A stretch of DNA of 64,000 bases from Dromiciops gliroides (Eukaryota; Chordata; Mammalia; Microbiotheria; Microbiotheriidae): the NCBI RefSeq assembly GCF_019393635.1, contig NC_057863.1, forward strand, positions 646,140,660 through 646,204,659. Direction: 5' to 3'. Positions 1-11,049 of this stretch are shown piece after piece (within the stretch, counting starts at the first letter, position 1; every line of letters starts with the position of its first letter). The notes under the pieces are model-generated. The model worked only from the letters and a program-made list of their open reading frames with translations. It searched no databases and was not told where the DNA came from. The translations under genes were made by a program, and so were the position numbers.

Positions 1-400
1 CGTGACAAAGGGAATTCCCCACTGCTGCTACTCCCCCACACAGTGGTTCTTAGGAGAGTGGGTGTATACTTAAGCATGCTTCAGCTTGGCCGGGGCATGC
101 AGACATGCAGGGAGGATGGCTAGGAGCCTAGACCCAAACTGTACTTGGAAAAGCAGACCTTTTGGAAGGAAAAGATGAATGCTTGAATGAAAGGGAAGAG
201 ACCAGCTCAGAGAGTTAATAGTATACCTGGCATCTACTTCTGGGTACTGGGCCCTGTCTTAGGAACTGTAGAAATAAAATTACTGGAGTAAAATAACTTC
301 CAGAATCCAAAAGAGAACATAGAATTGTAGATTGAGGTCTGGGAGGACACTTAGAGGTCATCTAATTAACCTAGGGTCAAAAATTTTTTTTGAGATAGTT
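1..400. other. Window start, no gene seen
   Basis: Only a remnant of the GTCTGGGAGGACACTTAGAG-type old repeat near 310-370 was recognised. Confidence 0.5.
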
Positions 401-860
401 ATCCAGGGTGTCCCAAAAGTCTTGGTGCAACTTAAATTCTCAACTCTAGAAACATAAATGCTACAAATGTACCCAAACCAACATTTTGAAGGTTACTTAT
501 TCTGGTTTTTAAGGTTTGGGTGAGTTTCTTATTATAATTGCTAATAGCCACCATCCTGTGCTGTAAGCATTCTAGTCAATTATTTGAGCTTTGTAAAAAC
601 TTTCATCAGCTACTGCTCAGTACCTGAAAGGATTATGCTTCTAATTCTAGCCCTTAGATCATCCAAAGAACAAGGTCTTAGTGGAAACATGACATTTTTG
701 ACGTGGATCCCAAAGGGAAAAGTCTAATGGAAATAGATCAGGTGACAGTGATGGCTAAGCAAGAGGACTATCTCTACTTATTTACTGGTTTGGGAAATTG
801 TCATTGAGAAAATTAAATTAAAATTCATTATTAAAAATTAACAAAACTAAGTAAGTTTTG

Positions 861-1010
861 GGGGCAGCTGGGTGGTGCAGTGGATAAAGCACCGACTCTG
901 GATTCAGGAGGACCTGAGTTCAAATCTGGCCTCAAACACTTGACACTTACTAGCTGTGTGACCCTGGGGAAGTCACTTAATCCTTATTGCCCCCCCCCCC
1001 AAAAAAAAAC
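861..1010 (+). mobile_element. Short SINE
   Basis: Type B with a run of ten C before the A tail. It lies inside the mariner-like remnant. Confidence 0.9.
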
Positions 1011-1058
1011 CACAAACCAAAAAAAGTAAATAGGTTTCAAAAATTTAAATAAATTAAC

Positions 1059-1203
1059 TTTTTTTTTGGTGAGGCAATTGGGGTTAAGTGACTTGCCCAG
1101 GGTCACACAGCTAGTAAGTGTTAAATGTCTGAGGCCGGATTTAAACTCAGGTCCTCCTGACTCTAGGGCCAGTGCTCTATCCACTGCACCACCTAGCTGC
1201 CCC
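1059..1203 (-). mobile_element. Short SINE
   Basis: Type A; target duplication ATAAATTAACTTT-like on both sides. Confidence 0.92.
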
Positions 1204-1252
1204 AATAAATTAACTTTCAAATGATGTCTTTTAAAGTTTGTAGTCCTTATAC

Positions 1253-1411
1253 TTTTTTTTTTTTTTTTTTTTTTTTGCGGGGCAATGGGGGTTAAGTGAC
1301 TTGCCCAGGGTCACACAGCTAGTAAGTGTCAAGTGTCTGAGGCTGGATTTGAACTCAGGTACTCCTGAATCCAAGGCCGATGCTTTATCCACTGCGCCAC
1401 CTAGCTGCCCC
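1253..1411 (-). mobile_element. Short SINE
   Basis: Type B with a 24-T tail; target duplication AGTCCTTATACTTTT. Confidence 0.93.
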
Positions 1412-1849
1412 AGTCCTTATACTTTTGAAGTTACAAAAGCTTAAAACTACCCTGAGACTTTTGGAATAGGCTGTAATTCAATATCATAGGTTTCCTTTAT
1501 AATTCTTTATATTTTATATCAATATGCATTTTTAAATTGAATTTTAAAATATTCTGAAATGGGGTCTGTGGGTTTCACCAGAATGCCAAAGGAGCCCATG
1601 ACACCAAACAGTTTAAGTGTCCCTAATGTATTTCAACTCCCTCACTTTAAAGATGAGGAAATGGAGTTAACAAGATGGTACAGTGGCTAGAGAGCCAAAG
1701 CTCTCTTATTCTTATAGATCCCAACTCAAGTCATATGTAGTCCTCCAGGAAGTATGTTCCAACTCACAGTGTTTTATTCCTTCCTCCAAGTTTGGGAGGA
1801 TTCGTCTAGAATATTCATATGGTACTTTCTTTAAAGAGCTTTGTATGCT

Positions 1850-2690
1850 AAATCCCCTTTTTTGTGTGAAAATTAATATATTTTTCCCAATTACACGTCA
1901 AAACAATTTTTAGCATTTGCTTCTTTTTAAAACTTTGAGTTCCAAATTCTCTGCTTCCCTTCCTCCTTCCCCTCCCCTGAGAAGGCAAGCCATTGTATAT
2001 ACATTTGCAGTCATGCAAAACATCAATATTAGCCATGTTGCAAAAGGAAACACAGACAAAAAAGGAAAAGAAAAATAAAGCGTTTGAAAAATAAAAAAAG
2101 TATGCTTCAATCTGCATTTAGATTCCATCAGTTCTTTCTCTGGAGATAGATAACATTTTTTAAAAATATAAGTCCTTTGGAATCATCTTGGATCATTATA
2201 TTGCTGAGACTAGCTAAGTCATTCACAGTTGATCATGATGCAATAATGCTGTTACTGTGTACAATGCTCTCTTGGTTCTGCTCACTTCACTCTACATCAG
2301 TTCATGTAAGTCTTTCCAGGCCTTTCCAAAATCATCCTGCTTGTCATTTCTTATAGCACAACAGTATTCCATGACAATCATATACCATACCTTATCGAAC
2401 CATTCTTCAATTGATGGGCATCCCCTCAATTTCCAATTCTTAGCCACCACAAAAAGAGCTGTTATAAATATTTTTGTACAAATAGGTCCTCCCTGCTTTT
2501 TTGGATCTCATTGGCAAACAGACCTAACAGTGGTATTGCTGGGTTAAAAGGTATTCATAGTTCTATAGCCCTTTGGGCATGGTTCCAGATTGCTCTCCAG
2601 AATAGTTGGATCAGTTCACAACTTCACCAACAGTGCATTCATTTCCCAATTATTTCACATCCCCTCCAATATTTGTCATCTAAACCCTCT
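1850..2690 (-). mobile_element. L1 3' fragment
   Basis: It carries antisense L1 signatures: TTGGATCATTATATTGCTGA, GGTTCTGCTCACTTCACT, GTCTTTCCAGGCCTTTCC, AATTGATGGGCATCCCCT and CCAGAATAGTTGGATCAG. It matches the 3' UTR and ORF2 end of the 50.8 kb L1. Confidence 0.8.
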
Positions 2691-2739
2691 TTCTAGGTTG
2701 ACCCTATAGAACATAGAATATCAGAGCCAGGAGGGACCA

Positions 2740-2949
2740 TTATATAACAAATGTTAAACTTTGACAGAACCTCCAAACCTAGAACTTAGCACAGTGTCTG
2801 GCACATCACAAGCCCTTAATAAATACTTGCTAACTTGACATTCTAAGTGCTGGGAATATAATGAAAGGCCAAAAAAAACAAAAACAAAAACAAAAACCCA
2901 ACCCCAAAACCCCAATAACCACCAAGCAGCCCTTGCCCTCAAGAAGCTT
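2740..2949 (+). repeat. Fragment of the 47.24 kb repeat family joined to an L2-like tail
   Basis: GTGTCTGGCACATCACAAGC, GTGCTGGGAATATAATGAAA and CCCTCAAGAAGCTTACAG, with an AAAAAC repeat in the middle. Confidence 0.45.
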
Positions 2950-3090
2950 ACAGTCAGAGCTGGGAGAGGCTTTAGAAGATGAAATGTCAGAGTTGGGAAG
3001 GACCTTAGGATACAGAGTGTCAGAGTTGAGTGAGAATTATGAACAAAGAACTGGGAGAGACTTAGAACACAAAGTATCTAATGTGAAACC
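2950..3090 (+). repeat. Short array of the same 33-bp unit
   Basis: About four degenerate units of the form AGTCAGAGCTGGGAGAGGCT then TTAGAAGATGAAATG. Confidence 0.65.
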
Positions 3091-3179
3091 AGGAATAACA
3101 ATTACAGAATCCCCAAGTTCTTACCTGAATGTTAATCCTCTCTGTGCCATCACCTACGAAATGGACATTTAGCTATTGT

Positions 3180-3890
3180 TTAAAGATCTCCAGTGAGGGG
3201 AAACCCCCATACCTCCAGAAGCAGCCCTATCTACCTTGGATAGTTCTGTTGGTTAGGGAGTTTTTTTCATGACCTCAAGCTTAAATATGCCTCCCTGCAA
3301 GTTCCAACCATTGCTGCTAGTTCTGTCCTCTGGGACCAAGCCCCCTGTCTCCTCCCCACCAAAAAAAGGAGATTAATTTCTCCTTCCATGTGCTAGTCCT
3401 TCAAATCTTTCCAAATAGCTATCATGCCTTAACAAGGTCTTCTCTTCTTCAGGCTTCTGTGTATGGCAGGGTCTTCAGGCATTTTTTTGACCATCTTGTT
3501 TGCTTTCCTCTAATTATGTTACAGTTTGTGGATGTCCTTTTAAAATGTGGTATCCAGGAGAAGACCTAAAACACCAGATGTGGTCCGACATCTTTCTATC
3601 TGGGATGTTTTGCTTCTTTTGATGTAGCTCAAGATTTTATCAGCTTTTCTTGGTTGCCATTTCACCTTGCTGACTCTCATTGAATTTTCAATCCATTCAG
3701 ATTTTTTTTTGTTTTTGCAGGGCAATGGGGATTAAGTGACTTGCCCAGGGTCACACAGCTAGTAAGTGTCAAGTGTCTGAGGCTGGATTTGAACTCAGGT
3801 ACTCCTGAATCCAGGGCTGGTGCTCTATCCACTGCGCCATCTAGCTGCCCCTCATTCAGATCTTTTAAAAGAGCTATTGCCATGGAAAAT
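3180..3890 (-). mobile_element. L3/CR1 LINE 3' region, split by a SINE
   Basis: CCAGATGTGGTCCGACATCT, AATGTGGTATCCAGGAG and the antisense run through AGCTCAAGATTTTATCAGCT follow the CR1/L3 3' region. A SINE sits at 3702-3851. Confidence 0.65.
3702..3851 (-). mobile_element. Short SINE
   Basis: Type B, inserted in L3/CR1; target duplication CATTCAGAT. Confidence 0.92.
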
Positions 3891-3990
3891 ACTCATAATC
3901 TCCCAGCTATATGGGATGGAAAACTTTCAAGCTATAGCAGGAGATCAAAATCATGTGGGTCCAGGGGGAGGTGCCTAGCATCTCTCTCTC

Positions 3991-4139
3991 TTTTTTTTTT
4001 TTTTGTGAGGCAAATGGGGTTAAGTGACTTGCCCAGGGTCACATGGCTACTAAGTGTTAAGTGTCTGAGGCCAGATTTGAACTCAGGTCCTCCTGAATCC
4101 AGGGCCAGTGCTCTATCCACTGTACCACCTAGCTGCCCC
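3991..4139 (-). mobile_element. Short SINE
   Basis: Type A; target duplication CTAGCATCTCT. Confidence 0.92.
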
Positions 4140-4486
4140 CTAGCATCTCTTTTATACTGCGTACTATTGGGGTCACCCCAAGGATGCTTGTAGTGAGCCT
4201 ACAGATGATGGATGAGCTGACATCCCAATAATTTTGCTCACTTTTGAAGAGCAGTTATTTTATCCATCCATGTTAGAGTTCATAAAGACATTAGATATAA
4301 GAGAATACCTGGATAGTGACTTGACCCAGGATTATTTCTATCTGAACTATCAAAAAGACAAAAAGAAATGGTGACAACAATAACAACAACAACAACAATG
4401 ATAGGAATTGCCCACAATCACCTGGTCATAACATAGAACTATGAAAACTCAAAAACAATGTTTTTGATACATGTTGCCATACCAGA

Positions 4487-4638
4487 TTTTTTTTTTTTTT
4501 TTGGTGAGGCAATTGGGGTTAAGTGACTTGCCCAGGGTCACACAGCTAGTAAGTGTTAAGTGTCTGAGGCCGGATTTGAACTCAGGTCCTCCTGAGTCCA
4601 GGGCTGGTGCTTTATCCACTGCGCCATCTAGCTGCCCC
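4487..4638 (-). mobile_element. Short SINE
   Basis: Type A; short target duplication ACCAGAT. Confidence 0.92.
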
Positions 4639-4688
4639 AGCCACACCAGATATTAATAATCTCCAAACTACATGGAAAGGAAAACTTT

Positions 4689-4845
4689 CTTTCTTTCTTT
4701 TTTTTTTTTAGTGAGGCAATTGGGGTTAAGTGAGTTGCCCAGGGTCCCACAGCTAGTAAGCGTTAAGTGTCTGAGGTCGGATTTGAATTCAGGTCCTCCT
4801 GACTCCAGGACTGGTGCTCTATCCACTGCACCACCTAACTGCCCC
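4689..4845 (-). mobile_element. Short SINE
   Basis: Type A; target duplication GAAAACTTT. Confidence 0.92.
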
Positions 4846-4871
4846 AGAAAACTTTAAAACTACAGAGAACT

Positions 4872-4945
4872 TTGTTGTTGTTCAGTTGTTTCAGTCACAT
4901 CCAACTCTTTGTGACCCCACTTGGGATTTTCTGGGCAAACCTTAT
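4872..4945 (-). mobile_element. MAR1-type SINE, 3' part
   Basis: TTGTTGTTCAGTTGTTTCAG and TCTTTGTGACCCCACTTGGG only. Confidence 0.75.
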
Positions 4946-5175
4946 TTTTTGGCCTTGGGAGCAGCTGCTTTCTGGGCCGGAGCCTTCTGAGCTGGTGCTT
5001 TCTGAGCAGCTCCCTTCTTGTCTGGGGCCTTCTGGCTGGGGGTTTTCTGGCCCTTCTGGCCAGTATTTCTTGACTTATAACTCATTCTTAAAGCGGGACA
5101 CTGCTTCCAGGATGCATTGTCCCAAGTTTCAGGGGGACCAGGGTGGTATGATTTAAGGAGTGACAGGTTCTCCAC
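4945..5175 (-). pseudogene. Possible ribosomal protein L14-like retrocopy fragment
   Basis: The minus strand encodes a lysine/alanine/glutamine-rich C-terminus (GQKGQKTPSQKAP, then repeated QKAPAQKAP, ending APKAKK and a stop). It resembles the QKAPAQKAP tail of RPL14. The 5' part does not resemble the ribosomal protein, and a MAR1-type SINE tail starts right after the stop. It could instead be chance low complexity. Confidence 0.35.
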
Positions 5176-5189
5176 TCTGGTCTGTAAAT

Positions 5190-5750
5190 AACCCCAGGCC
5201 TACTTGCTCTTTTTTTCCCTTTTTTTTCCTACTTGCTCTTTAACCCAGAAACTAAATTCTGTTTCACTGTGGTTGTTAGATCTGGTGGGCCTGCGTCCCT
5301 CTCCCATATAGGCCACCACTGAAGACTGCTTCCTGGTTCCCAGCACTGGTAAAACAACCAATTTCAGCCTCAGAGCCAGCAGAGACCCCTGTAATCTCCC
5401 CCTGGCCAACCGCTCAGCCCTCTCACCAGACTGTGAGCTTAGTTCTAGAAGACTCAGGCACTTCAGCTGATTCAGAGGTCTGGGGGTCTCTTTCTCTGGC
5501 ATGGCCTGCCTGAGCCTAGATCTGTGTTGGCATGGCAGTGGGCTATGCTTCACTCTCAGCCCAGTACAACAGACCTTTCCTGTTGACCTTCTAAGCTGTC
5601 TTTGGCTGGAAAATTATCTCACTCCATCCTTTTTTGGGTTCTGCTGCTCCAGGAATTGTCTTATGGCATTATTTGGAGGTTTTTGGCATGATAATGTGGA
5701 GAGCTCTGAGAAGTTACTGCCTTTCCTCCACCATCTTGGCTCTGCCCTTC
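5190..5750 (-). mobile_element. Possible L1 5' UTR fragment
   Basis: Read on minus it begins GGGCAGAGCCAAGATGGTGG followed by AGGAAAGGCAG, like the start of marsupial L1 5' UTRs, and continues with AAATTATTTTCC-type text. It could also belong to an ERV. No ORF1 follows. Confidence 0.45.
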
Positions 5751-5838
5751 TCCCACATGGCAGAAATCAAAAACATGTGGGAACATGATGAGGTACAGAG
5801 TACTCCTGTTGTCCTGTCTGCCTCTGGAGTTGTCCCAA

Positions 5839-5990
5839 GGGGCAGCTAGGTAGCGCAGTGGATAAAGCACCGGCTCTGAAGTCAGGAGGACCTGAGTTCC
5901 AATCTGGCCTCAGACACTTGACACTTACTAGCTGTGTGACCCTGGGCAAGTCACTTAACCCTACTTGCCTCACCCAAAATAAAAAAAGAA
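5839..5990 (+). mobile_element. Short SINE
   Basis: Type A end (CTTGCCTCACCC) with TTGACACTTAC in the middle, a mixed pattern. Confidence 0.9.
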
Positions 5991-6049
5991 AGAAAAAAAC
6001 TTCACATAAAGAAGTTCATAGCCTCATACTTTTATTCAAACTATGAAAA

Positions 6050-6640
6050 CAGTTATTTTGTTTACCTGGGCAATCATATTATTGAATGCTACCCTCAGAA
6101 GGGTTACCTGACCCTGACCCCATAGTCATAGCAGGTTTAAACCAGTTGGAAATGGCCTTGTGATTTCTCTAGATACTTTCAATTGTTGTACCTGGAGTCT
6201 ACCTGTCTGGCCTGGTGTTACCACTCTCTAAGCCTCCTTAGCTTTCTCTATGGACTTTTGGCTATTTTGCAAAATAACTTATGTAATGGCTTCTAGAGCT
6301 GTACCTTCCCATAAGAGTCCTTCCCTGTTGAAGTTTATTTTTTTTTTTTTTAGTGAGGCAACTTGGGGTTAATTGACTTGCCCCAGGTCACACAGCTAGT
6401 AAGTGTTAAGTTTCTGAGGCCGGATTGAACTCAGGTACTCCTGACTCCAGGGCTGGTGCTCTAGCCACTGTGCCACCTAGCTGCTCCCCATGAAGTGTAT
6501 TTAAACCTTGTTCCCTTCTGCCCCTTCTGGGTACTCCAGGATTTGGTGGCTACATAGTATCCTGTACTGCAATTCCCTTGCGTGATTAAAGACCCTTGTT
6601 GTTGCTACTTGGTAGTCCTTTTAATTCAGGTTGCCCAGTA
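6050..6640 (+). mobile_element. Candidate LTR remnant with inserted SINE
   Basis: It carries GTATTTAAACC (TATA-like) and, about 80 bp later, GATTAAAGACCCTTGTTG, a common end of mammalian ERV LTRs. A short SINE splits it at 6338-6488. Boundaries are not resolved. Confidence 0.35.
6338..6488 (-). mobile_element. Short SINE
   Basis: Type A; target duplication TGAAGT(G)TATTT; inserted in a candidate LTR. Confidence 0.9.
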
Positions 6641-6883
6641 TCCAAAACATCAACTATAAGCAGTGAGCATTTGTTCTGGAATTGTTTCTGTCTTTACCCC
6701 ATAAAACAAGAGAAGAATTGTTTTTCTATAGCAATTCTCATTTCTGCACAGCTTCAAAGTTTCGCAAAGTGCTCCCTTATAACAACCTTGTAAGAGAGCA
6801 ATGCATTATTGTGTCCATTCTACAGGTAAGGAAACTGAGGCCCAGAACTATCCAATTGATTTTGTCCTAAGTGCATAGTTGTT

Positions 6884-7032
6884 GGGGCAGCTAGGTGGCA
6901 CAGTGGATAGAACACTGGCCCTGGAGTCAGGAGGATCTGAGTTCAAATCCGGCCTTAGACCCTTGACACTTACTAGCGGTGTGACCCTGGGCAAGTCACT
7001 TACCTCCAATTGCTCACCAAAAACAAAAACAA
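6884..7032 (+). mobile_element. Short SINE
   Basis: Type A, shortened to CAATTGCTCACC at the end. Confidence 0.9.
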
Positions 7033-7401
7033 AGTAGCAATGTTGGTGAATGTCAGAACTTGGGTTCAAACTCAGATTTCTTTATTCAAATCTAGTATTC
7101 TTCCAACTAGATCACATTTGATTCCGCCAAAAGCAAAGCCCAGGCCCAAATGTGTCTGGGGAACCCCTCTCTGTCTACACCGGGTAAGAAATCTGGGCCC
7201 TGGGACAGTTAACAGCTGATAGCAAGGAGGACAACATTTGGACCGTGATGGGGAGGTTAGAGGAAAGATGGAGAAGAACAGCAGATGGAATGGTTTCAAT
7301 GAATCTGCCACCTGTTTATAATAAGGACTCACACCAGTGGCTATAACATCGACCAACAAGTTGGTAATTTTCTGAGAAAACCGGATTGGCACAGTGACAA
7401 G

Positions 7402-7912
7402 TGTGATGTTTAAAATCTAAATTGTGGTCACCCTAAATTAGAAGCTTCCAGTACCAGTCTTTGGGCATTAAACATTTATTAAAGCCTACAGATATTCACA
7501 AGGAGTTCAGAAAGTTAAGAAAAAAGAGTCCTACCTAGCCTAGAGTTCCAGCCTGGTTGGGTTCTTCCTCCAGTCCTCCTCCATGAGCCTGCTTTAATCA
7601 GGAACTCATCCAGCAAGCTGATTGTGGAAGCTTTTTTATAGGTCTGGAACAGAGGCGGTCCTTACACACTGCTTCAAGCTGATTGGTTGGCATCATCCAA
7701 ATCCATTGGTTCTTGAAGGTGTTCTCAAGTTGAGTTCACAGTCTAGCTTCTGAGAACAAGACCTTCTTAAGGGCTAGCCAGGTCGTGATTACAATCCAGT
7801 TAACTTGAAGTAGGCTAATCAGCAGTCAATTCCCTCTCACCTGATTCAATCGAGTCTAGATTAATCTCAGGTGGGTCTTGGAGTATCTGCGAAATCCCAT
7901 TATTTCATCACA
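7402..7912 (-). mobile_element. Solo LTR of an endogenous retrovirus, copy 1
   Basis: A 511-bp LTR with the same TGTGATG/CATCACA ends, flanked by the 4-bp repeat CAAG (7398-7401 and 7913-7916). The antisense TATA box lies near 7635-7641 and the antisense AATAAA at 7475-7480. It is about 50 bp longer than copy 2, with the extra length near 7730-7790. No viral coding sequence is attached. Confidence 0.85.
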
Positions 7913-7930
7913 CAAGGCTTTGAGGAGCCA

Positions 7931-8185
7931 GAGGCAGTTAGGTGGCATAGTGGATGATAGCAAGCAGTGGGCCGGAATTTAAATCTGACCTCGATACTTA
8001 CTAGCTATGTGACCCCTGGGTAACTCACTTAACCTCTTGCAGCTTCAGTTTCCTCATCTGGTAAAATGAAAAATCGCACCTAATTTTCAAGATTGTTGTG
8101 AGAATCAAATGAGATAATAATTTGTAAAGTGTTTGCTTAGTACTTGGTACACCTCTAAGCATTTAATAAATGCTTATTTCCTAGG
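7931..8185 (+). mobile_element. MIR/THER1-type CORE-SINE
   Basis: GGCAGTTAGGTGGCATAGTG, TTAACCTCTTGCAGCTTCAG, GTGAGAATCAAATGAGATAA and a CTAAGCATTTAATAAATGCT end. Confidence 0.75.
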
Positions 8186-8261
8186 ATTAGCATTTTCTAG
8201 AATCACAGGATCCCAGAGTTGGTGGTCTTCTAAATTGATAATGACTTTTTTTTGGTTCAGG

Positions 8262-8528
8262 CAGCTAGATGGCACAGTGAATAGAGCACCAGACCTGGAG
8301 TCAGGAAAACTCATCTTCCTGAGTTCAAATCTGGCCTCAGATACTTCCCAGCTGTGTGACCCTGGGCAAGTCACCTGACCCTGTTGGTTTCAGTTTCTCA
8401 TATGTAAAAATGAGCTAGAGAAGGAAATGGCAAACCAGTCCAGTATCTCTGCCAAGAAAGCCCCAAAGTGAGGGCATGGAGAGTTGCCACGACTGAAATG
8501 TCTCAACAACAGCAACAACAACAACAAC
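8262..8528 (+). mobile_element. MAR1-type CORE-SINE
   Basis: A longer SINE: a head like the short SINE, then GTTTCTCATATGTAAAAATG, GAAGGAAATGGCAAACCAGT, GCCAAGAAAGCCCCAAAG and an ACTGAAATG..CAACAACA tail. Confidence 0.85.
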
Positions 8529-8738
8529 AGATGAACATTCTTTGGGTCTGGTCATTTAATCAGTTCAGGAACCCAATAAGTATAATATCATCTGGTCCAG
8601 TGGTATGAAACTTAGATAGAAACTGATTCCTGCCAGTGTATATCAGCTTAGAAAACCACAATAGTATTGATATATTAATAATGTTAATACATTATGCTAT
8701 ATTACATTTTTATTTATTTCGTTATATATTTCCCATTT

Positions 8739-8896
8739 TCTTTTTTTTTCCTTTTTTTAAAGTGGGACAATGAGGGTTAAGTGACTTGCCCAGGGTCACA
8801 CAGCTAGTAAGTGTCAAGTGTCTGAGGTGGGATTTGAACTCAGGTCCTCCTGAATCCAGGGCCAGTGCTTTATCCACTGTGCCACCTAGCTGCCCC
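8739..8896 (-). mobile_element. Short SINE
   Basis: Type B; imperfect target duplication ATATTTCCCATTTT / ATGTATTTCCCCTTTT. Confidence 0.9.
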
Positions 8897-9049
8897 ATGT
8901 ATTTCCCCTTTTAATCTGGTTCAGCCCCAATTGGGAGCTTGGAGTAAGCTTTCTGGTAGTGGGTCCAGAGTTTGAAACCTCTGATCCAGCTTACACCTCT
9001 CCATCTTGTCCACAATAATATCAAGAGATGCTTAATAAAACACTTGGCT

Positions 9050-9217
9050 TGGGCAGCTAGGTGGTAAAGTGGATAAAGCACCGACCCTGGATTCAGGATG
9101 ACCTGAGTTCAAAGCTAGCCTCAGATACTTGACATTTACTAGCTGTGTGCCCCTGGGCAAGTCACTTAACCCTTACTGACCCACAAAAAAAATTTAATTT
9201 AATTTAAAAAAACCACA
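9050..9217 (+). mobile_element. Short SINE
   Basis: Diverged type B; target duplication ACACTTGGCT; splits L3/CR1. Confidence 0.9.
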
Positions 9218-9301
9218 CTTGGCTGAAATATGGGCAATATGCAACATTCCCCTTATCTGTCATTCTAGTTACACTGCTCCAAAACCAAAACCAGGTTAGT
9301 T

Positions 9302-9368
9302 TCTTTTTTTTTTTCCTTCGGGGCAATTGGGCTAAGTGACTTGCCTAGGGTCACACAGCTAGTAAAGT
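9302..9368 (-). mobile_element. Short SINE, truncated
   Basis: Only the tail side to AGCTAGTAA remains; the tRNA-like head is missing. Confidence 0.75.
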
Positions 9369-9391
9369 TCTTTTTTTAAAAAGTAATAAGC

Positions 9392-9531
9392 AGGGTCAGC
9401 TAGGTGCGCAGTGGATAGAGCACTGGCCCTGGAGTCAGGAGGACCTGAGTTCAAATCCAGCCTCCAGACACTAACACTATGTGACCCTGGGCAAGTCACT
9501 TAACCCCCATTTGCCCTCGCAAAAAAAAAAG
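9392..9531 (+). mobile_element. Short SINE
   Basis: Type B with small losses in the box A region (GGTGCGCAG) and in TAGCTGTG. Confidence 0.85.
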
Positions 9532-9623
9532 TAATAAACATTTTTATTTATAGTTTTGAGTTCCAATTTTATCCTTCCTTTCCCTCCCTCTCTCCCTCCC
9601 AGGCAGTAAGCACAGATTAGTTC

Positions 9624-9770
9624 TTTTTTTTTTTTATGTGAGGCAATTGGGTTAAGTGACTTCGCCAGGGTCACACAGCTAGTAAGTGTGAAGTGTCTGA
9701 GGCCGGATTTGAACTCGGGTACTCTGACTCCAGGGCCGGTGCTCTATCTACTGCGCCACCTAGCTGCCCC
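9624..9770 (-). mobile_element. Short SINE
   Basis: Type A; target duplication CAGATTAGTTCTT. Confidence 0.92.
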
Positions 9771-9919
9771 CAGATTAGTTCTTAATGAAGCCATTTGGCT
9801 TTTTGGGAATTACTACTTCCTTTTCTAAATGCTCTCCATAAAATTCCTTTATTAATATCTTCTAGAATATTTGAAATAGAAATCAGACTCAGATGTCTGC
9901 ATCAGAGAGGAAGGAATCT

Positions 9920-10020
9920 TAGAATATAAGACATACAACTAAAGAGACAGAATGTGGGATATTTGAGCTGGAAAACTTTAGAACATAGAATATCAGAGAG
10001 AAAAAAGGACCTTGGAAATC
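9920..10020 (+). repeat. Degenerate 33-bp-unit remnant
   Basis: TTTGAGCTGGAAAACTTTAG followed by AACATAGAATATCAGAG keeps the unit's spacing in about two copies. Confidence 0.5.
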
Positions 10021-10330
10021 AAGTTGAAATCTCTCATTTTAACATCTGTTTTTTTTTTTAAACCTTGAGTTATTGGCAGAAGTTATAACTAGAACCCAGG
10101 TGTCCCAGCTAATCCAATCAGCACTCCATTGACTTGAAGATGAGGGCCATGTTTGTGACTTAGAGCAACTGTACAATATCTTGCTCATAAGAGTGTAAGC
10201 AATTTCTAGGTCTGGCCTGCAGGTAGTCAACATAATGATCAGTGTAGCATAAACCAAAACCTCAGATAAAAAGGTAGCCTCTGTCAGCCCAAGTATTGAC
10301 TTAGTAAACCACAAATGAACATTACTATGG

Positions 10331-10500
10331 TTTTTTTCTTTTCTTTTCTTTTCTTTTCTTTTATGGTGGGGCAATGGGGGTTAAGTGACTTGCCTAGGGT
10401 CACACAGCTAGTAAGTGTCAAGTGTCTGAGTCTAGATTTTGAACTCAGGTCCTCCTGAATCCAGGGCCGGTGCTTTATCTCACTGAGCCACCTATCTGTC
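10331..10500 (-). mobile_element. Short SINE
   Basis: Type B with a (TTTTC)n tail of about 35 bp; the head end has drifted (CTATCTGTCC). Confidence 0.9.
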
Positions 10501-10729
10501 CATATTACTTATGTTTTATGTATTTTTTTTTTACTTTATCAAGCATTTCCTGATTACATTTTAATCTGGTTCAGCCTGCTTGATGAGAAAGTTTGATAAC
10601 CTGCTGGTTTAAACCCCTAGGGACCAGGTGTGTGAACAAACAAATTGTGGGGATTGTTTTGTTATTTTGTTGTGGGGAATAACCCCTTATGGATATCACC
10701 TGCTCTGCAGGAAACAGTAATAAATAGGA

Positions 10730-10960
10730 TGAATTTGAGAGCTTGGGAAGATTAATATGAACAGATTCAGCATGAAGAAAGCAGAACCAGGAAAATGATT
10801 TACAAAAGGATTATAACAATGTAAATGTAAGAACAATAACCACCAAACAATCTAAATGATGATGATGAAGTTTGGCCCTCAAAGAAAAGATGTGTGAATA
10901 TACCTCCCTTCTAGATTCTTTGCAGAGGGAGAGGACTAATAAAAGGTTGAACTGAATTGA
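10730..10960 (+). mobile_element. L1-like 3' fragment
   Basis: GAGAGCTTGGGAAGATTAAT and AAGAAAGCAGAACCAGGAAA resemble the ORF2 end and 3' UTR of a second marsupial L1-like type. Similar text recurs at about 31410-31570 and 40255-40440. Confidence 0.4.
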
Positions 10961-11049
10961 TATGTTGGTTATTTCTGCTGAGTTGTTTTCTCCCCTTTCA
11001 AGCCCTCTATATTAAAGGATTGTCTTTCTTGGAATGGATGATAGAGGTA

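Larger units (their letters stand above)
404..1470. mobile_element. Mariner-like DNA transposon remnant
   Basis: The left end CAGGGTGTCCCAAAAGTCTT pairs with an inverted, mutated right end near 1447-1470 (ACCCTGAGACTTTTGGAATA). The interior includes GACGTGGATCCCAAAGG and CAGGTGACAGTGATGGCTAA, which look like antisense transposase. Three SINEs lie inside. Confidence 0.5.
8985..9880 (-). mobile_element. L3/CR1 LINE fragment with SINE insertions
   Basis: CTCCATCTTGTCCACAATAA, GCTGAAATATG, TTAATGAAGCCATTTGGCTT and TTAATATCTTCTAGAATATT keep L3/CR1 reverse-transcriptase order. Four SINEs divide it. Confidence 0.6.
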
